42,619 nucleotides of DNA from a virus. The stretch is from the IMG/VR virus record IMGVR_UViG_3300042923_000463, positions 1-42,619 of that record; one strand, written 5' to 3'. Below the pieces are notes generated by a model, which was not told where the DNA came from, made no database searches, and worked only from the letters and a program-made list of their open reading frames with translations. Below, piece after piece: positions 13,286 to 19,669 of this stretch. Within the stretch, counting starts at the first letter, position 1; every line of letters starts with the position of its first letter. The position numbers and the translations under genes are program-made.

Positions 13286-13491
13286 AAACCCCTTGCATCA
13301 AGTGTGCGCGCTTCAGCCTTCAACGGGCCCCGAAGGAAGAAGCGCGCAAAGGATACGGCCGCTGCCTCGCGCAGCCGGTCGACGTCCTGTTGCACATCGA
13401 TCGCGACGTCAGGTGCCGCGACTTCAAGCCAGCGTCGGACGATCAAGTCGAGAGCCGCCGAGTTTGGTGGATGCAACACACCTCGAAATAG
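13282..13491 (+). CDS. Small Cys-rich protein, 69 aa
   Basis: Four cysteines (CIKCARF near the start, GRCLAQP, VRCRDF) suggest a small zinc ribbon. The start overlaps the previous stop. Proteins of this size and pattern occur beside replication genes in phages of proteobacteria. Function is unknown. Confidence 0.65.
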   Translation: MKTPCIKCARFSLQRAPKEEARKGYGRCLAQPVDVLLHIDRDVRCRDFKPASDDQVESRRVWWMQHTSK

Positions 13492-13494
13492 TGC

Positions 13495-13523
13495 TTGCGT
13501 ATCATACGCAGCCGGTCTATTAT
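13495..13523 (+). promoter_or_regulatory. Promoter for the downstream small-gene cluster
   Basis: TTGCGT (13495-13500), exactly 17 bp, TATTAT (13518-13523). The -35 box overlaps the palindrome at 13496-13510 and the likely start region is followed by a second palindrome at 13535-13545, so the promoter is probably regulated. Confidence 0.65.
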
Positions 13524-13545
13524 TCATACATGGATGCGTAACGCA
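13496..13545. promoter_or_regulatory. Paired operator-like palindromes
   Basis: TGCGTATCATACGCA (13496-13510) is a perfect palindrome with a central C, covering the -35 box. TGCGTAACGCA (13535-13545) has the same outer TGCGT and ACGCA, just after the -10 box. Two sites with the same ends flanking a promoter look like operators of one repressor. Confidence 0.55.
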
Positions 13546-13556
13546 CGTGTCCTAAT

Positions 13557-13569
13557 CCCTCTCGAAAGG
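13557..13569 (+). repeat. CCCTCTCGAAAGG leader motif, copy 1
   Basis: This 13-mer ends in the AAAGG Shine-Dalgarno of the 38-residue gene at 13576. The same 13-mer occurs at 27521-27533 on the plus strand, and on the minus strand at 27483-27495 and 39345-39357. Confidence 0.6.
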
Positions 13570-13575
13570 TTACGT

Positions 13576-13692
13576 ATGAATAAGCTCATCGATCGTTTTC
13601 TCGACCGCCACGCGCTCGTCACCCTGTATCTGCTGGCCGGCGCTGGCGCGTTCCTCCTTACCTCCCTCATCGTACTGGAATGTCAATGTTGA
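13576..13692 (+). CDS. Small single-pass membrane protein, 38 aa
   Basis: It starts at the ATG preceded by GAAAGG. After a short charged N-terminus (MNKLIDRFLDRHA) comes a single hydrophobic helix (LVTLYLLAGAGAFLLTSLIV), ending LECQC. It is probably inserted in the inner membrane. It is the first gene after the regulated promoter at 13495-13523. Function is unknown. Confidence 0.6.
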   Translation: MNKLIDRFLDRHALVTLYLLAGAGAFLLTSLIVLECQC

Positions 13693-13877
13693 AACCGAAG
13701 CAGAAGAAGAAACGCAAGGATGGCTTTGCGTCCATGGATCCGGCGAAGCTGGCAGAAGTCAGCAGCCAGGCCGGCAAGCGGGCACACGAGCTAGGCAAGG
13801 CAAACAAGTTCAACAGTGAAACCGCCCGCGCCGCAGTGCTGGCTAGGTGGGCGAAGAAGCGAAAGGATGAGAAATGA
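13680..13877 (+). CDS. Small basic KGG-like protein, 65 aa
   Basis: A very basic N-terminus (KPKQKKKRKDG) is followed by GFASMDPAKLAEVSSQAGKR, AHELGKANKF and SETARAAVLARWAKKRK, which resembles the short repeats of KGG/stress-induced-type proteins and could contact nucleic acid. The start is ATG at 13680, or 13686 two codons later. It overlaps the previous gene by 13 bp. Confidence 0.6.
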   Translation: MSMLKPKQKKKRKDGFASMDPAKLAEVSSQAGKRAHELGKANKFNSETARAAVLARWAKKRKDEK

Positions 13878-14233
13878 GCAGCATTTTCACACCAATGAAA
13901 GCATCCGGAACGGTAGTCCTCTTGCAGGGCGAGCAACTCGGTGGCTTCGATCTTCACGGGTGCCCAGCACCTGAAGCACTGGCGAAGTTCATTGCCGATA
14001 GTTGCAATGAGGCGACGAAATTGAAAGACCGTATTGCCATTTTGGAAGCCGCTTATCTCAACGAAAGAGCGCGCCTTTCGTGGATTGAAACCAACTGCGC
14101 GCATGAGAGCACCGCCGGATGGCATCTTGAACTAGGCAACGATTACCCGATTGGCAAGGGTGGATATTGCTTCCGGGACGCGATCGACTACGAAATGGAG
14201 TACGGAGAATGGCGAAAGGAAGACACGCTATGA
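13874..14233 (+). CDS. Hypothetical protein, 119 aa
   Basis: No domain recognised. The centre (NEATKLKDRIAILEAAYLNE) is probably a short coiled coil, and the C-terminus has a Gly/Tyr-rich acidic segment (GKGGYCFRDAIDYEMEYGEW). It is coupled by ATGA overlaps to both neighbours. Confidence 0.65.
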   Translation: MSSIFTPMKASGTVVLLQGEQLGGFDLHGCPAPEALAKFIADSCNEATKLKDRIAILEAAYLNERARLSWIETNCAHESTAGWHLELGNDYPIGKGGYCFRDAIDYEMEYGEWRKEDTL

Positions 14234-14382
14234 GCGAAGAATGGAAATCCCTGGCACAGCGTTTCGCGGAACTGCAGCGCCAGCTGGCCGAAGTTACCGC
14301 CGAGCGCGACCAGTACAAAGCAGCATACGAGCTTCAAGACCTTCAACGCCGGACAGTCAAAGGAGACAACCATGTCCACTAG
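14230..14382 (+). CDS. Small coiled-coil protein, 50 aa
   Basis: Chosen start at 14230, overlapping the previous stop (ATGA). Almost the whole protein is one coiled coil (WKSLAQRFAELQRQLAEVTA continuing into ERDQYKAAYELQ). It overlaps the next coiled-coil gene by 11 bp, and the two may form a complex. Function is unknown. Confidence 0.6.
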   Translation: MSEEWKSLAQRFAELQRQLAEVTAERDQYKAAYELQDLQRRTVKGDNHVH

Positions 14383-14617
14383 CCATCCCTGCGCCCTGAC
14401 GCAAGCTTTCGACGCGATCCACGAAGAAGTGCGGAAGATGCAGCGAGAGAACAACGAACTGCGCATGAAGAACAACCAGCGCGCGGCGGCCCTGGAACTC
14501 GTGACCAAAGAGCGCGACGATCTCCAGTGGCAAGTAAAGCAGCTGCAAGGCGCGCTGGCTCGCAAGTTCGGCAAGACCGGCGTTGACATGCTCCCGACTA
14601 TCAAGGCGATGGCCTAA
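14372..14617 (+). CDS. Small coiled-coil protein, 81 aa
   Basis: Residues 12-65 are a long coiled coil (FDAIHEEVRKMQRENNELRM and LELVTKERDDLQWQVKQLQG). No other domain is seen. It overlaps the preceding 50-residue coiled-coil gene, which shares the ERD-Q pattern, so the two may be diverged relatives or partners. Confidence 0.65.
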   Translation: MSTSHPCALTQAFDAIHEEVRKMQRENNELRMKNNQRAAALELVTKERDDLQWQVKQLQGALARKFGKTGVDMLPTIKAMA

Positions 14618-14642
14618 CCCAACTGTAAACTGAAAGAGAACC

Positions 14643-14834
14643 ATGACTTCCGATCACGCTGTAATCATCATCTGGCTGCTCGTCGGCCTGATCATTTTCT
14701 TCGCGCCGGCTTGGGCTGCGCGCCCCGGCAAGCGCTGGGCTATTTTCTTCGTCGTGCTGTTCTTCGGCTGGACGGGCATCGGCTGGGGTGTGGCGGTCAT
14801 CATGTCGGCTAGGTCGCGGGAGGGTGTGAAATGA
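14643..14834 (+). CDS. T4 Imm-like superinfection immunity membrane protein, 63 aa
   Basis: Two membrane helices (VIIIWLLVGLIIFFAPAW and WAIFFVVLFFGWTGIGWGVA) with a short charged loop, ARPGKR. The GWTGIGW motif after a hydrophobic run is the mark of the superinfection immunity family related to T4 Imm, which blocks DNA entry of later phages at the inner membrane. Size and topology fit. The role in this phage is inferred from the family. Confidence 0.75.
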   Translation: MTSDHAVIIIWLLVGLIIFFAPAWAARPGKRWAIFFVVLFFGWTGIGWGVAVIMSARSREGVK

Positions 14835-15025
14835 AATTCTCTGACGCACCGGTAAACCCAGAAACGGCGCTACGCAAAGCCCGCCGCGAGGAACTGGCCA
14901 AAGATCTGCTGCTCAAGCTTGTCGAAACGAACGGCGGCCGCGGGCAGTACGATATCAACTACAACGTGCGCGCTGCGGTCGATTACACCGATGCGCTGCT
15001 CGCGGAACTGGAGAAGGTGAAATGA
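14831..15025 (+). CDS. Hypothetical protein, 64 aa
   Basis: Small, charged, probably helical protein (ALRKARREELAKDLLLKLVE, then AAVDYTDALLAELEKVK). No domain recognised. ATGA overlaps join it to the Imm-like gene before it and the 73-residue gene after it. Confidence 0.6.
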   Translation: MKFSDAPVNPETALRKARREELAKDLLLKLVETNGGRGQYDINYNVRAAVDYTDALLAELEKVK

Positions 15026-15243
15026 CGGAAGAGATAGAAACCTTGCGCGCCGCGCTTCTGGAAATAGTGCAGATGGCAGACGAGTGCCACGGCTACGCTA
15101 CGAAAACGCACCTGCGTTTAGATACGCTTGTTTCCAAGCATCGCCATCTTGTAGAGCACCAGCATTGCTACGAGCGATCAGTTTCTGGCATTTACAAATG
15201 CGCTTGCGGAAGTATCAAGCACGCGCCGATCGGGAGAAGGTAA
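15022..15243 (+). CDS. Hypothetical protein with Cys/His pairs, 73 aa
   Basis: An N-terminal helix (TEEIETLRAALLEIVQMADE) precedes a Cys/His-rich tail (HQHCYERSVSGIYKCACGS), which could hold a metal ion. The start overlaps the previous stop. Function is unknown. Confidence 0.6.
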   Translation: MTEEIETLRAALLEIVQMADECHGYATKTHLRLDTLVSKHRHLVEHQHCYERSVSGIYKCACGSIKHAPIGRR

Positions 15244-15244
15244 A

Positions 15245-15319
15245 ATGACCAAGAACGAAAAGGACGAAGTACGCCGGCAAATGGGCCCGACTGGAAAGGA
15301 GCGGTGCCGTAATGCGTGA
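15245..15319 (+). CDS. Possible micro-protein, 24 aa
   Basis: An ATG two bases after the previous stop opens 24 codons, highly charged at the start (MTKNEKDEVRRQ). It overlaps the next start by 8 bp. There is no clear Shine-Dalgarno. It fits the tight packing of this operon, but could be chance. Confidence 0.35.
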   Translation: MTKNEKDEVRRQMGPTGKERCRNA

Positions 15320-15446
15320 TGATGAAACTGTGCAGCAGTGGATCGCCCGCACCAAACGGGAAGACGACAGCCTGGCGGTCGCCGTCTTCGTGTTCTGCTT
15401 CTTCGCGCTGTCCGGTGTTATTGGGCTGGCGCTGGGACTGCGTTAG
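15312..15446 (+). CDS. Small single-pass membrane protein, 44 aa
   Basis: After a charged N-terminus (MRDDETVQQWIARTKREDD) comes one hydrophobic helix (LAVAVFVFCFFALSGVIGLA), ending LGLR. AAAGGAG lies upstream of the ATG. It is the last gene of the rightward operon and its 3' end overlaps the convergent Rz gene by 29 bp, so no separate terminator lies between the two transcripts. Confidence 0.6.
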   Translation: MRDDETVQQWIARTKREDDSLAVAVFVFCFFALSGVIGLALGLR

Positions 15447-15942
15447 TTACTTCGCGGGCGGCTTCGTACTGCCCGTAGCATTGCTGGAGGGCGGCGCGGA
15501 GTACGTCGGCGCGGGAAGCTTCCCCGACAAGAAATTCTGCATCCGGTCTTGAAAGCTCGGCCCCAGTGGTTCCTGTACAAGTGGGGGAAGCTGGGGCCGC
15601 TGTACTTGGACGGGCGGGCTGACGACCGGGGCGGGACTGCAACCTGGCAATAGCAGCGTCACGCTCAGCCAAAGCACTGTTCTTCGCATTTTCTTTCTCC
15701 TGAAGTTTTTCGCCGGCAAGGTCGGCAATGCGTTGCTCGTCGGTACGTGCTGTGCGCTCGTCCTCGGCCCGCTGCAACTGTCGCTTACGCTCTTGCTCCG
15801 CGTGCGTCGAAACCAACTTGTCGTACTTCACCTCTGCGCGAGACAGTTTGGCGTCCATCCACAGGTGATCCGCACCAGCGCCAATGATCAAGCCCACCGC
15901 TAGCGCGCCGGCAGTGATAGGCCAAGTCGGAAAGAGCTTCAT
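15418..15942 (-). CDS. Rz: Rz-like i-spanin, 174 aa
   Basis: The inner-membrane subunit of the spanin complex, which fuses inner and outer membranes at the end of lysis. An N-terminal signal-anchor (ITAGALAVGLIIGAGADHLW) is followed by a periplasmic coiled coil (KYDKLVSTHAEQERKRQLQR and on to about residue 100) and a Pro/Ala/Thr-rich stretch. The Rz1 gene is nested in another frame. The ATG overlaps the endolysin stop. Confidence 0.85.
   Translation of the reverse strand: MKLFPTWPITAGALAVGLIIGAGADHLWMDAKLSRAEVKYDKLVSTHAEQERKRQLQRAEDERTARTDEQRIADLAGEKLQEKENAKNSALAERDAAIARLQSRPGRQPARPSTAAPASPTCTGTTGAELSRPDAEFLVGEASRADVLRAALQQCYGQYEAAREVTNAVPAPAQ
15447..15689 (-). CDS. Rz1: Rz1-like o-spanin lipoprotein, nested in Rz, 80 aa
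   Basis: The outer-membrane partner of Rz. Its start at 15689 has CAGGAG upstream; a start 13 codons earlier lacks one. The signal sequence ends in the lipobox LLPGC, with C17 as the lipidated residue. The mature part is Pro-rich (PPVQVQRPQLPPLVQEP), as usual for Rz1. It lies wholly inside the Rz gene in a different frame, the fully embedded arrangement known from lambda. Confidence 0.85.
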   Translation of the reverse strand: MRRTVLWLSVTLLLPGCSPAPVVSPPVQVQRPQLPPLVQEPLGPSFQDRMQNFLSGKLPAPTYSAPPSSNATGSTKPPAK

Positions 15943-16439
15943 GATTTCAGGCCGACGACGAAGGCCGCGGACTGCCAGTGTTTCGCCCAGGTTTCAGGAT
16001 GGGGCTTACCTGGGCGCCATGCTGATAGGTATTGATCCCAGCCCTGTTCCGCCGTAACCGGCAGCCCCTTAGGCAAGGTGTAAACCAGCAGGCGTGCTGC
16101 GCAGGCCGCAACAATATCGTTGTAACGCATTGCTTCCCATAGACCGGCCGGCGTGGGGTTCACGTCGTAGGCGTTGCAAATGTTCAGCATCTTCGACGCC
16201 ACGCCCTTATGAGTTAGAACGCCCTTGCACCCGCCACCTTGTTCGAACTGCCAGTATGACGAGGCTGGGCCATTCTCGACGCCGCCAGAGCTAACTTGTC
16301 GTCTGTAACGCAAGGCAGACTCCTGAAGCGCAATCGCCAGCAGGAAGCGCGCGGCATGCACGTTCTGCGAAACGCCCTGCAATTCCAGCTCCGCTAAGGC
16401 CGGATTAATAGCGGTGGTGAGCAAACGTTGGGGAGTCAT
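15939..16439 (-). CDS. Endolysin, lysozyme-like fold, 166 aa
   Basis: The N-terminal LLAIALQESALRYRRQV carries a likely catalytic Glu (IALQES), and GPASSYWQFEQGGG fits the substrate cleft of lysozyme/transglycosylase-type enzymes. It has no signal peptide, so release through a holin is expected. It sits between the holin candidate and the spanins with ATGA overlaps on both sides, the standard lysis order. The cleavage chemistry is not certain from sequence. Confidence 0.75.
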   Translation of the reverse strand: MTPQRLLTTAINPALAELELQGVSQNVHAARFLLAIALQESALRYRRQVSSGGVENGPASSYWQFEQGGGCKGVLTHKGVASKMLNICNAYDVNPTPAGLWEAMRYNDIVAACAARLLVYTLPKGLPVTAEQGWDQYLSAWRPGKPHPETWAKHWQSAAFVVGLKS

Positions 16440-16906
16440 TGCGGGGTTTCCTCGCGCATGGGTTGAACTGCCGGTGGCGGTACGGGGTCAGCGCCCTTGC
16501 CGAATGCCTGGCCCAGCTTTGGGAACAGGCCATTATTCAGTGCCAGGTCAATAACCTTAGCGTTGCCAGCGCCACCCAGCAGAACCAGTAGGCAGGTAAG
16601 CGACCATGGCCATTCCTGCCAAATTGAGATGAGGAAGAGGATCAGGCCGGCCACGAAGGAACACACCACGTCCTTGATGATTTCCAGAGGCAGATTCTTG
16701 ATCACGATAGCCGGGCTTAACATCTTCGGCAGCGTGGCGGCCATGCCCCCTAATACAGACAGGAAGAAGACATAAACTACTGCTTTGAAAGGGACTGTTT
16801 CGATACCTTCGGCAAAGGATAATTCAGCAGCGTAAGCGGCTGTGGCCCAAGCGACCATCATGCATGCCCAAACGAAGTTTCTCAGTTGGTTTGCGTTCTT
16901 TGCCAC
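16436..16906 (-). CDS. Putative holin, 156 aa
   Basis: The GTG start at 16906 follows GGAGG by five bases. About three membrane helices are visible (FVWACMMVAWATAAYAAEL, FKAVVYVFFLSVLGGMAATL, VVCSFVAGLILFLISIW), with a further weak one (SLTCLLVLLGGAGNAKV), and a Pro/Glu-rich cytoplasmic tail. The layout resembles LydA-type phage holins. Position directly before the endolysin with overlapping codons supports the call. Confidence 0.65.
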   Translation of the reverse strand: MAKNANQLRNFVWACMMVAWATAAYAAELSFAEGIETVPFKAVVYVFFLSVLGGMAATLPKMLSPAIVIKNLPLEIIKDVVCSFVAGLILFLISIWQEWPWSLTCLLVLLGGAGNAKVIDLALNNGLFPKLGQAFGKGADPVPPPAVQPMREETPQ

Positions 16907-17340
16907 CAAAGCCTCCTTGATCTTTCGCCGGCATCAATGAACGCTGCGGCCATGTGGGCAACGGCTTGGAAGTAGCAGATGAGAATGACGAACCAAGATT
17001 GCCCGGATACGTCCGCAATCTGCGGCTGGGCTGCGTAGCATGCGGCAATGCCAACGAACAGCCAGTGTCTGTTTTTCCAGACATTGGACCAGTGTACAGG
17101 AAATAGTTTCCTTCCGATACGGATGCAGTCGGGAGTCCAATCATTGATGAACAAATCCAACAGCATCAGGGCGCCACATATGCCGATTCCCCAGATGAAA
17201 AGTCCGCCATCTGCGGTCGATGAGATTTCGTGTAGAGTCGACTCGTCGTTCTGGAAAGAACTAGCCCAGGTAATCACGGCTTGAAGGCCGAGATAGCATC
17301 GGAGGAAAGGGGAAAGCTGGTCTTGAATTCGGCGCATCAT
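16882..17340 (-). CDS. Membrane protein in the lysis region, 152 aa
   Basis: The ATG at 17340 overlaps the previous stop (ATGA). Three to four membrane helices are visible (near residues 15-30, 46-68, 93-105 and 115-137), including GGLFIWGIGICGALMLLDLF and WFVILICYFQAVAHMAAAF. Its 3' end overlaps the holin start. It may modulate lysis (antiholin or second holin) or act in exclusion; the sequence does not decide. Confidence 0.6.
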   Translation of the reverse strand: MMRRIQDQLSPFLRCYLGLQAVITWASSFQNDESTLHEISSTADGGLFIWGIGICGALMLLDLFINDWTPDCIRIGRKLFPVHWSNVWKNRHWLFVGIAACYAAQPQIADVSGQSWFVILICYFQAVAHMAAAFIDAGERSRRLWWQRTQTN

Positions 17341-17723
17341 GATAGGCGATTCCGCAGGCTGGTGAACAAGCCCGGGGAAAACGCGATGCACAGGAAGAGT
17401 TGCGAGTATTCGCACACCTTGACAATGACGCGGTACGGGCTAAGGTGGGGTGTCCCCAAATAGTATCCCATCACATGCATCAATACGAGTACGGTGGCGA
17501 ACTGAATAACGATAATACTTGCCCTGGCTCGCAGCAGGAAAGCGCCAAGGAGTAAACAAAGTTCAGCAATAACGCACCAGAAGAAAAATTCTTCGCGGTT
17601 ATTCGATGGTATCGGAGCAAGAATATTTGCCCCGACGAGCAGTGTAAGCGCCAGCATACGCCAGTCTCTCAGGTTGGCAAGAAGGCCAATGCCCAAGAGC
17701 ATGCCGTAGCTGGGCAGCAGCAT
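17337..17723 (-). CDS. Membrane protein in the lysis region, 128 aa
   Basis: Very hydrophobic, with about four membrane helices (GMLLGIGLLANL, LALTLLVGANILAPI, FFFWCVIAELCLLLGAFLL, IIVIQFATVLVLMHVMGYYL). The start shares bases with the stop of the upstream 40-residue gene (TAATG) and the end overlaps the next start. No family recognised; probably a partner of the 152-residue membrane protein. Confidence 0.6.
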   Translation of the reverse strand: MLLPSYGMLLGIGLLANLRDWRMLALTLLVGANILAPIPSNNREEFFFWCVIAELCLLLGAFLLRARASIIVIQFATVLVLMHVMGYYLGTPHLSPYRVIVKVCEYSQLFLCIAFSPGLFTSLRNRLS

Positions 17724-17845
17724 TATTTCGACTCGGCCGGCGTGTCGATTGGGTCTTTTTCAACAGGGACCTGTTGACGCTTCGGCGGAGGATTGCCGTT
17801 GCCTGCTTCGTTCTCGTCTTCGCCGCCAATGTAGAGCTTGCGCAT
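17723..17845 (-). CDS. Small hydrophilic protein, 40 aa
   Basis: Start at 17845, preceded by AAAGG; an in-frame ATG five codons earlier (17860) has no Shine-Dalgarno. It reads MRKLYIGGEDENEAG followed by a Pro/Lys/Glu-rich tail. The stop overlaps the ATG of the membrane protein, so it is probably translated. Function is unknown. Confidence 0.5.
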   Translation of the reverse strand: MRKLYIGGEDENEAGNGNPPPKRQQVPVEKDPIDTPAESK

Positions 17846-17882
17846 GGTGTTGCCTTTCATTTATTGAGGGATGGAAACGGAA

Positions 17883-18119
17883 TTATGGCGCCGGTTCTTC
17901 GGATTCGTCAACCATGTTCGCTCCAGGGTACTGCGGCGCCGGTGGCGTTGTGCTCTCGGCTTCCTTGCGGCGCCAGCTGCCACCGAACACGTGGCAGTAG
18001 TAATCCGCAAAGCACGCCGACGCTACTATGGTATTCACCACGCTACCATCGGCATCGAGGATCTGTACGTCGTTAAACACTTCTTCCTGGCCGGTGCAGG
18101 GGTAGGGTGGAAAATCCAT
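17883..18119 (-). CDS. Hypothetical tail-associated small protein, 78 aa
   Basis: The ATG at 18119 is preferred; a GTG two codons earlier is possible. The protein begins MDFPPYPCTGQEEVFNDVQI and contains ILDADGSVVNTIVA, a short beta-rich stretch, and three more Cys/His-rich residues (ACFADYYCHVFGG). It follows the tail-fibre gene directly, so it could be a fibre chaperone or cap, but that is position only. Confidence 0.55.
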   Translation of the reverse strand: MDFPPYPCTGQEEVFNDVQILDADGSVVNTIVASACFADYYCHVFGGSWRRKEAESTTPPAPQYPGANMVDESEEPAP

Positions 18120-18121
18120 GG

Positions 18122-19669
18122 TCACACCTGATAGCGAATGATGCAGACGCCGGGGCGGCCAGCGCTGCCAACTAGAACGGGCACATAATCGCCCGGAATA
18201 TTGGTGCTTCCTTGCACCCCCGCGCCACCTGCGCCGTAGCCCGATCCGTCAACGAGGGTGCCTGAACCACATGGGGCGCCATTGCCCATCTGACCGCTCG
18301 CCCCCGAGCCCGAGCGATAGACTGCTACGAAGTTGTTACCACTGAGCGATACGCCGCTGACGCTGTAGGCATCCCCCACCACGCCTGCAATGTTAATATC
18401 ACCGCCTGTCGCCGGCATGGCTCCGTCTTTGCCTCCGCTGCAGGAGATAGTCGTGAACCCCGTAAGTGTGAAAGACGAATCCCCGCCGTTGTTGCGCGTA
18501 CCATTCGTGGTCGCCGCCCCGCCAACCCCCACCACTACACTGGCAGTCGAGCCTATGACCGCGCCGCTAAACTGTTTCTTTGCATATGCCCCGCACGCAC
18601 CGCCAGGGCTGCTGGAACTCATGCCGTTCTGCCCGCCCCCGCAAATCTCCACTTCGAAGTCGGTAGCGGGCACGTTCCACATTTGGCTCGACGTCAGCAC
18701 CTGAACAACCGTGCGCGAGCCTACCGTGGCTTTGCCATCGGCGCGGCGGATCCGGACCCGGAAGAAGGTCGCGGTAATAGCGGTGACGTCCAATTCGTCA
18801 TTGGTGCGGACGGTCTGCGCGCCGCCGAACACGATCATGTTAGCGTTGGTCTGGATCGTCGCCGTCTGCCCCGATTGTGCCATTACCAGTGTTCTCTTAG
18901 CCCCGGCTTGCGGTGCCGGGGGGAAGTTGGTGATATTCCCCGAACCCACAAGAGGGATAAGGTTGCCCGCAGGGCTCCAAATATCAGGCGATGTCGACAC
19001 CGGAACAGTGGCGGATCGTAACTCGTTCAGAGCGCCGTCCAAATTGCCCCCGGTTAGGCCGCCGCCGGTTGGCCCTGGGGGGCCCTGCACACCGGATACC
19101 GTGATAGCCCAATTACTCCCCGGCTGCCCCGCGGTGGCCGGGTTCACCGCGAGAACGGTAACCGCCAGGCTAGTACCGCTGTAGCTGTTCACCATCGCCG
19201 CCATCCACCGCGTCCCGTTGGCCGGGTCGACAATATAAACGTTCTCGTTGGCTATGAACTGTTTCCCAGCAGGAACGGAGAATGTTTTGGCCCCGGTGCC
19301 AATAGTGTGCGAGCTGGTGCTGGTCGCAGTGAGCGCGCTGACATTGTTCAGGGCGGCATCGCGTGCGGTCTCTGCGCCGGTCCTGGCTGTCTCCGCGCCG
19401 CTTCGCGCAGTCTCAGCACCAGTTCGGGCTGTCTCTGCGCCGGTGCGTGCGGTCTCGGCACCCGTCTTCGCTGTGCCTGCAGAGGTGGCGCTGGATGCGG
19501 CATCATTCGCATTGGCCGCCACGTTCACGGCTACCGCGCGGAATTGCGACACCGCAGTGGTGAGCCACATAATAAACGCGTCGACGCGGCTGGAGAACGT
19601 GGCCCGATCCCCGCGCTGAATTGGCGGAGTCGGGACCGGATCGATCGGCGGTGGATTCTGGACGGCCAT
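18122..19669 (-). CDS. Tail fibre protein with Gly-rich C-terminal domain, 515 aa
   Basis: The N-terminus (FSSRVDAFIMWLTTAVSQFR) is like virion-attachment regions of tail fibres. Residues 69-103 are five heptads of the form TGAETAR, a trimeric fibre coiled coil. The middle has a GPPGPTGGG turn. The C-terminal 170 residues are Gly/Ser-rich (EICGGGQNGMSSSSPGGACG and following), like the Gly-rich receptor-binding tips of some fibres and adhesins. It overlaps its neighbours by TAATG. Confidence 0.8.
   Translation of the reverse strand: MAVQNPPPIDPVPTPPIQRGDRATFSSRVDAFIMWLTTAVSQFRAVAVNVAANANDAASSATSAGTAKTGAETARTGAETARTGAETARSGAETARTGAETARDAALNNVSALTATSTSSHTIGTGAKTFSVPAGKQFIANENVYIVDPANGTRWMAAMVNSYSGTSLAVTVLAVNPATAGQPGSNWAITVSGVQGPPGPTGGGLTGGNLDGALNELRSATVPVSTSPDIWSPAGNLIPLVGSGNITNFPPAPQAGAKRTLVMAQSGQTATIQTNANMIVFGGAQTVRTNDELDVTAITATFFRVRIRRADGKATVGSRTVVQVLTSSQMWNVPATDFEVEICGGGQNGMSSSSPGGACGAYAKKQFSGAVIGSTASVVVGVGGAATTNGTRNNGGDSSFTLTGFTTISCSGGKDGAMPATGGDINIAGVVGDAYSVSGVSLSGNNFVAVYRSGSGASGQMGNGAPCGSGTLVDGSGYGAGGAGVQGSTNIPGDYVPVLVGSAGRPGVCIIRYQV
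19361..19465 (-). repeat. Five 21-bp repeats encoding TGAETAR heptads
   Basis: Five consecutive 21-bp units encode TGAETAR four times and SGAETAR once in the fibre gene. The DNA copies differ at third positions while the protein is almost constant, so the heptad is under selection and is not a recent slippage product. Confidence 0.8.
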
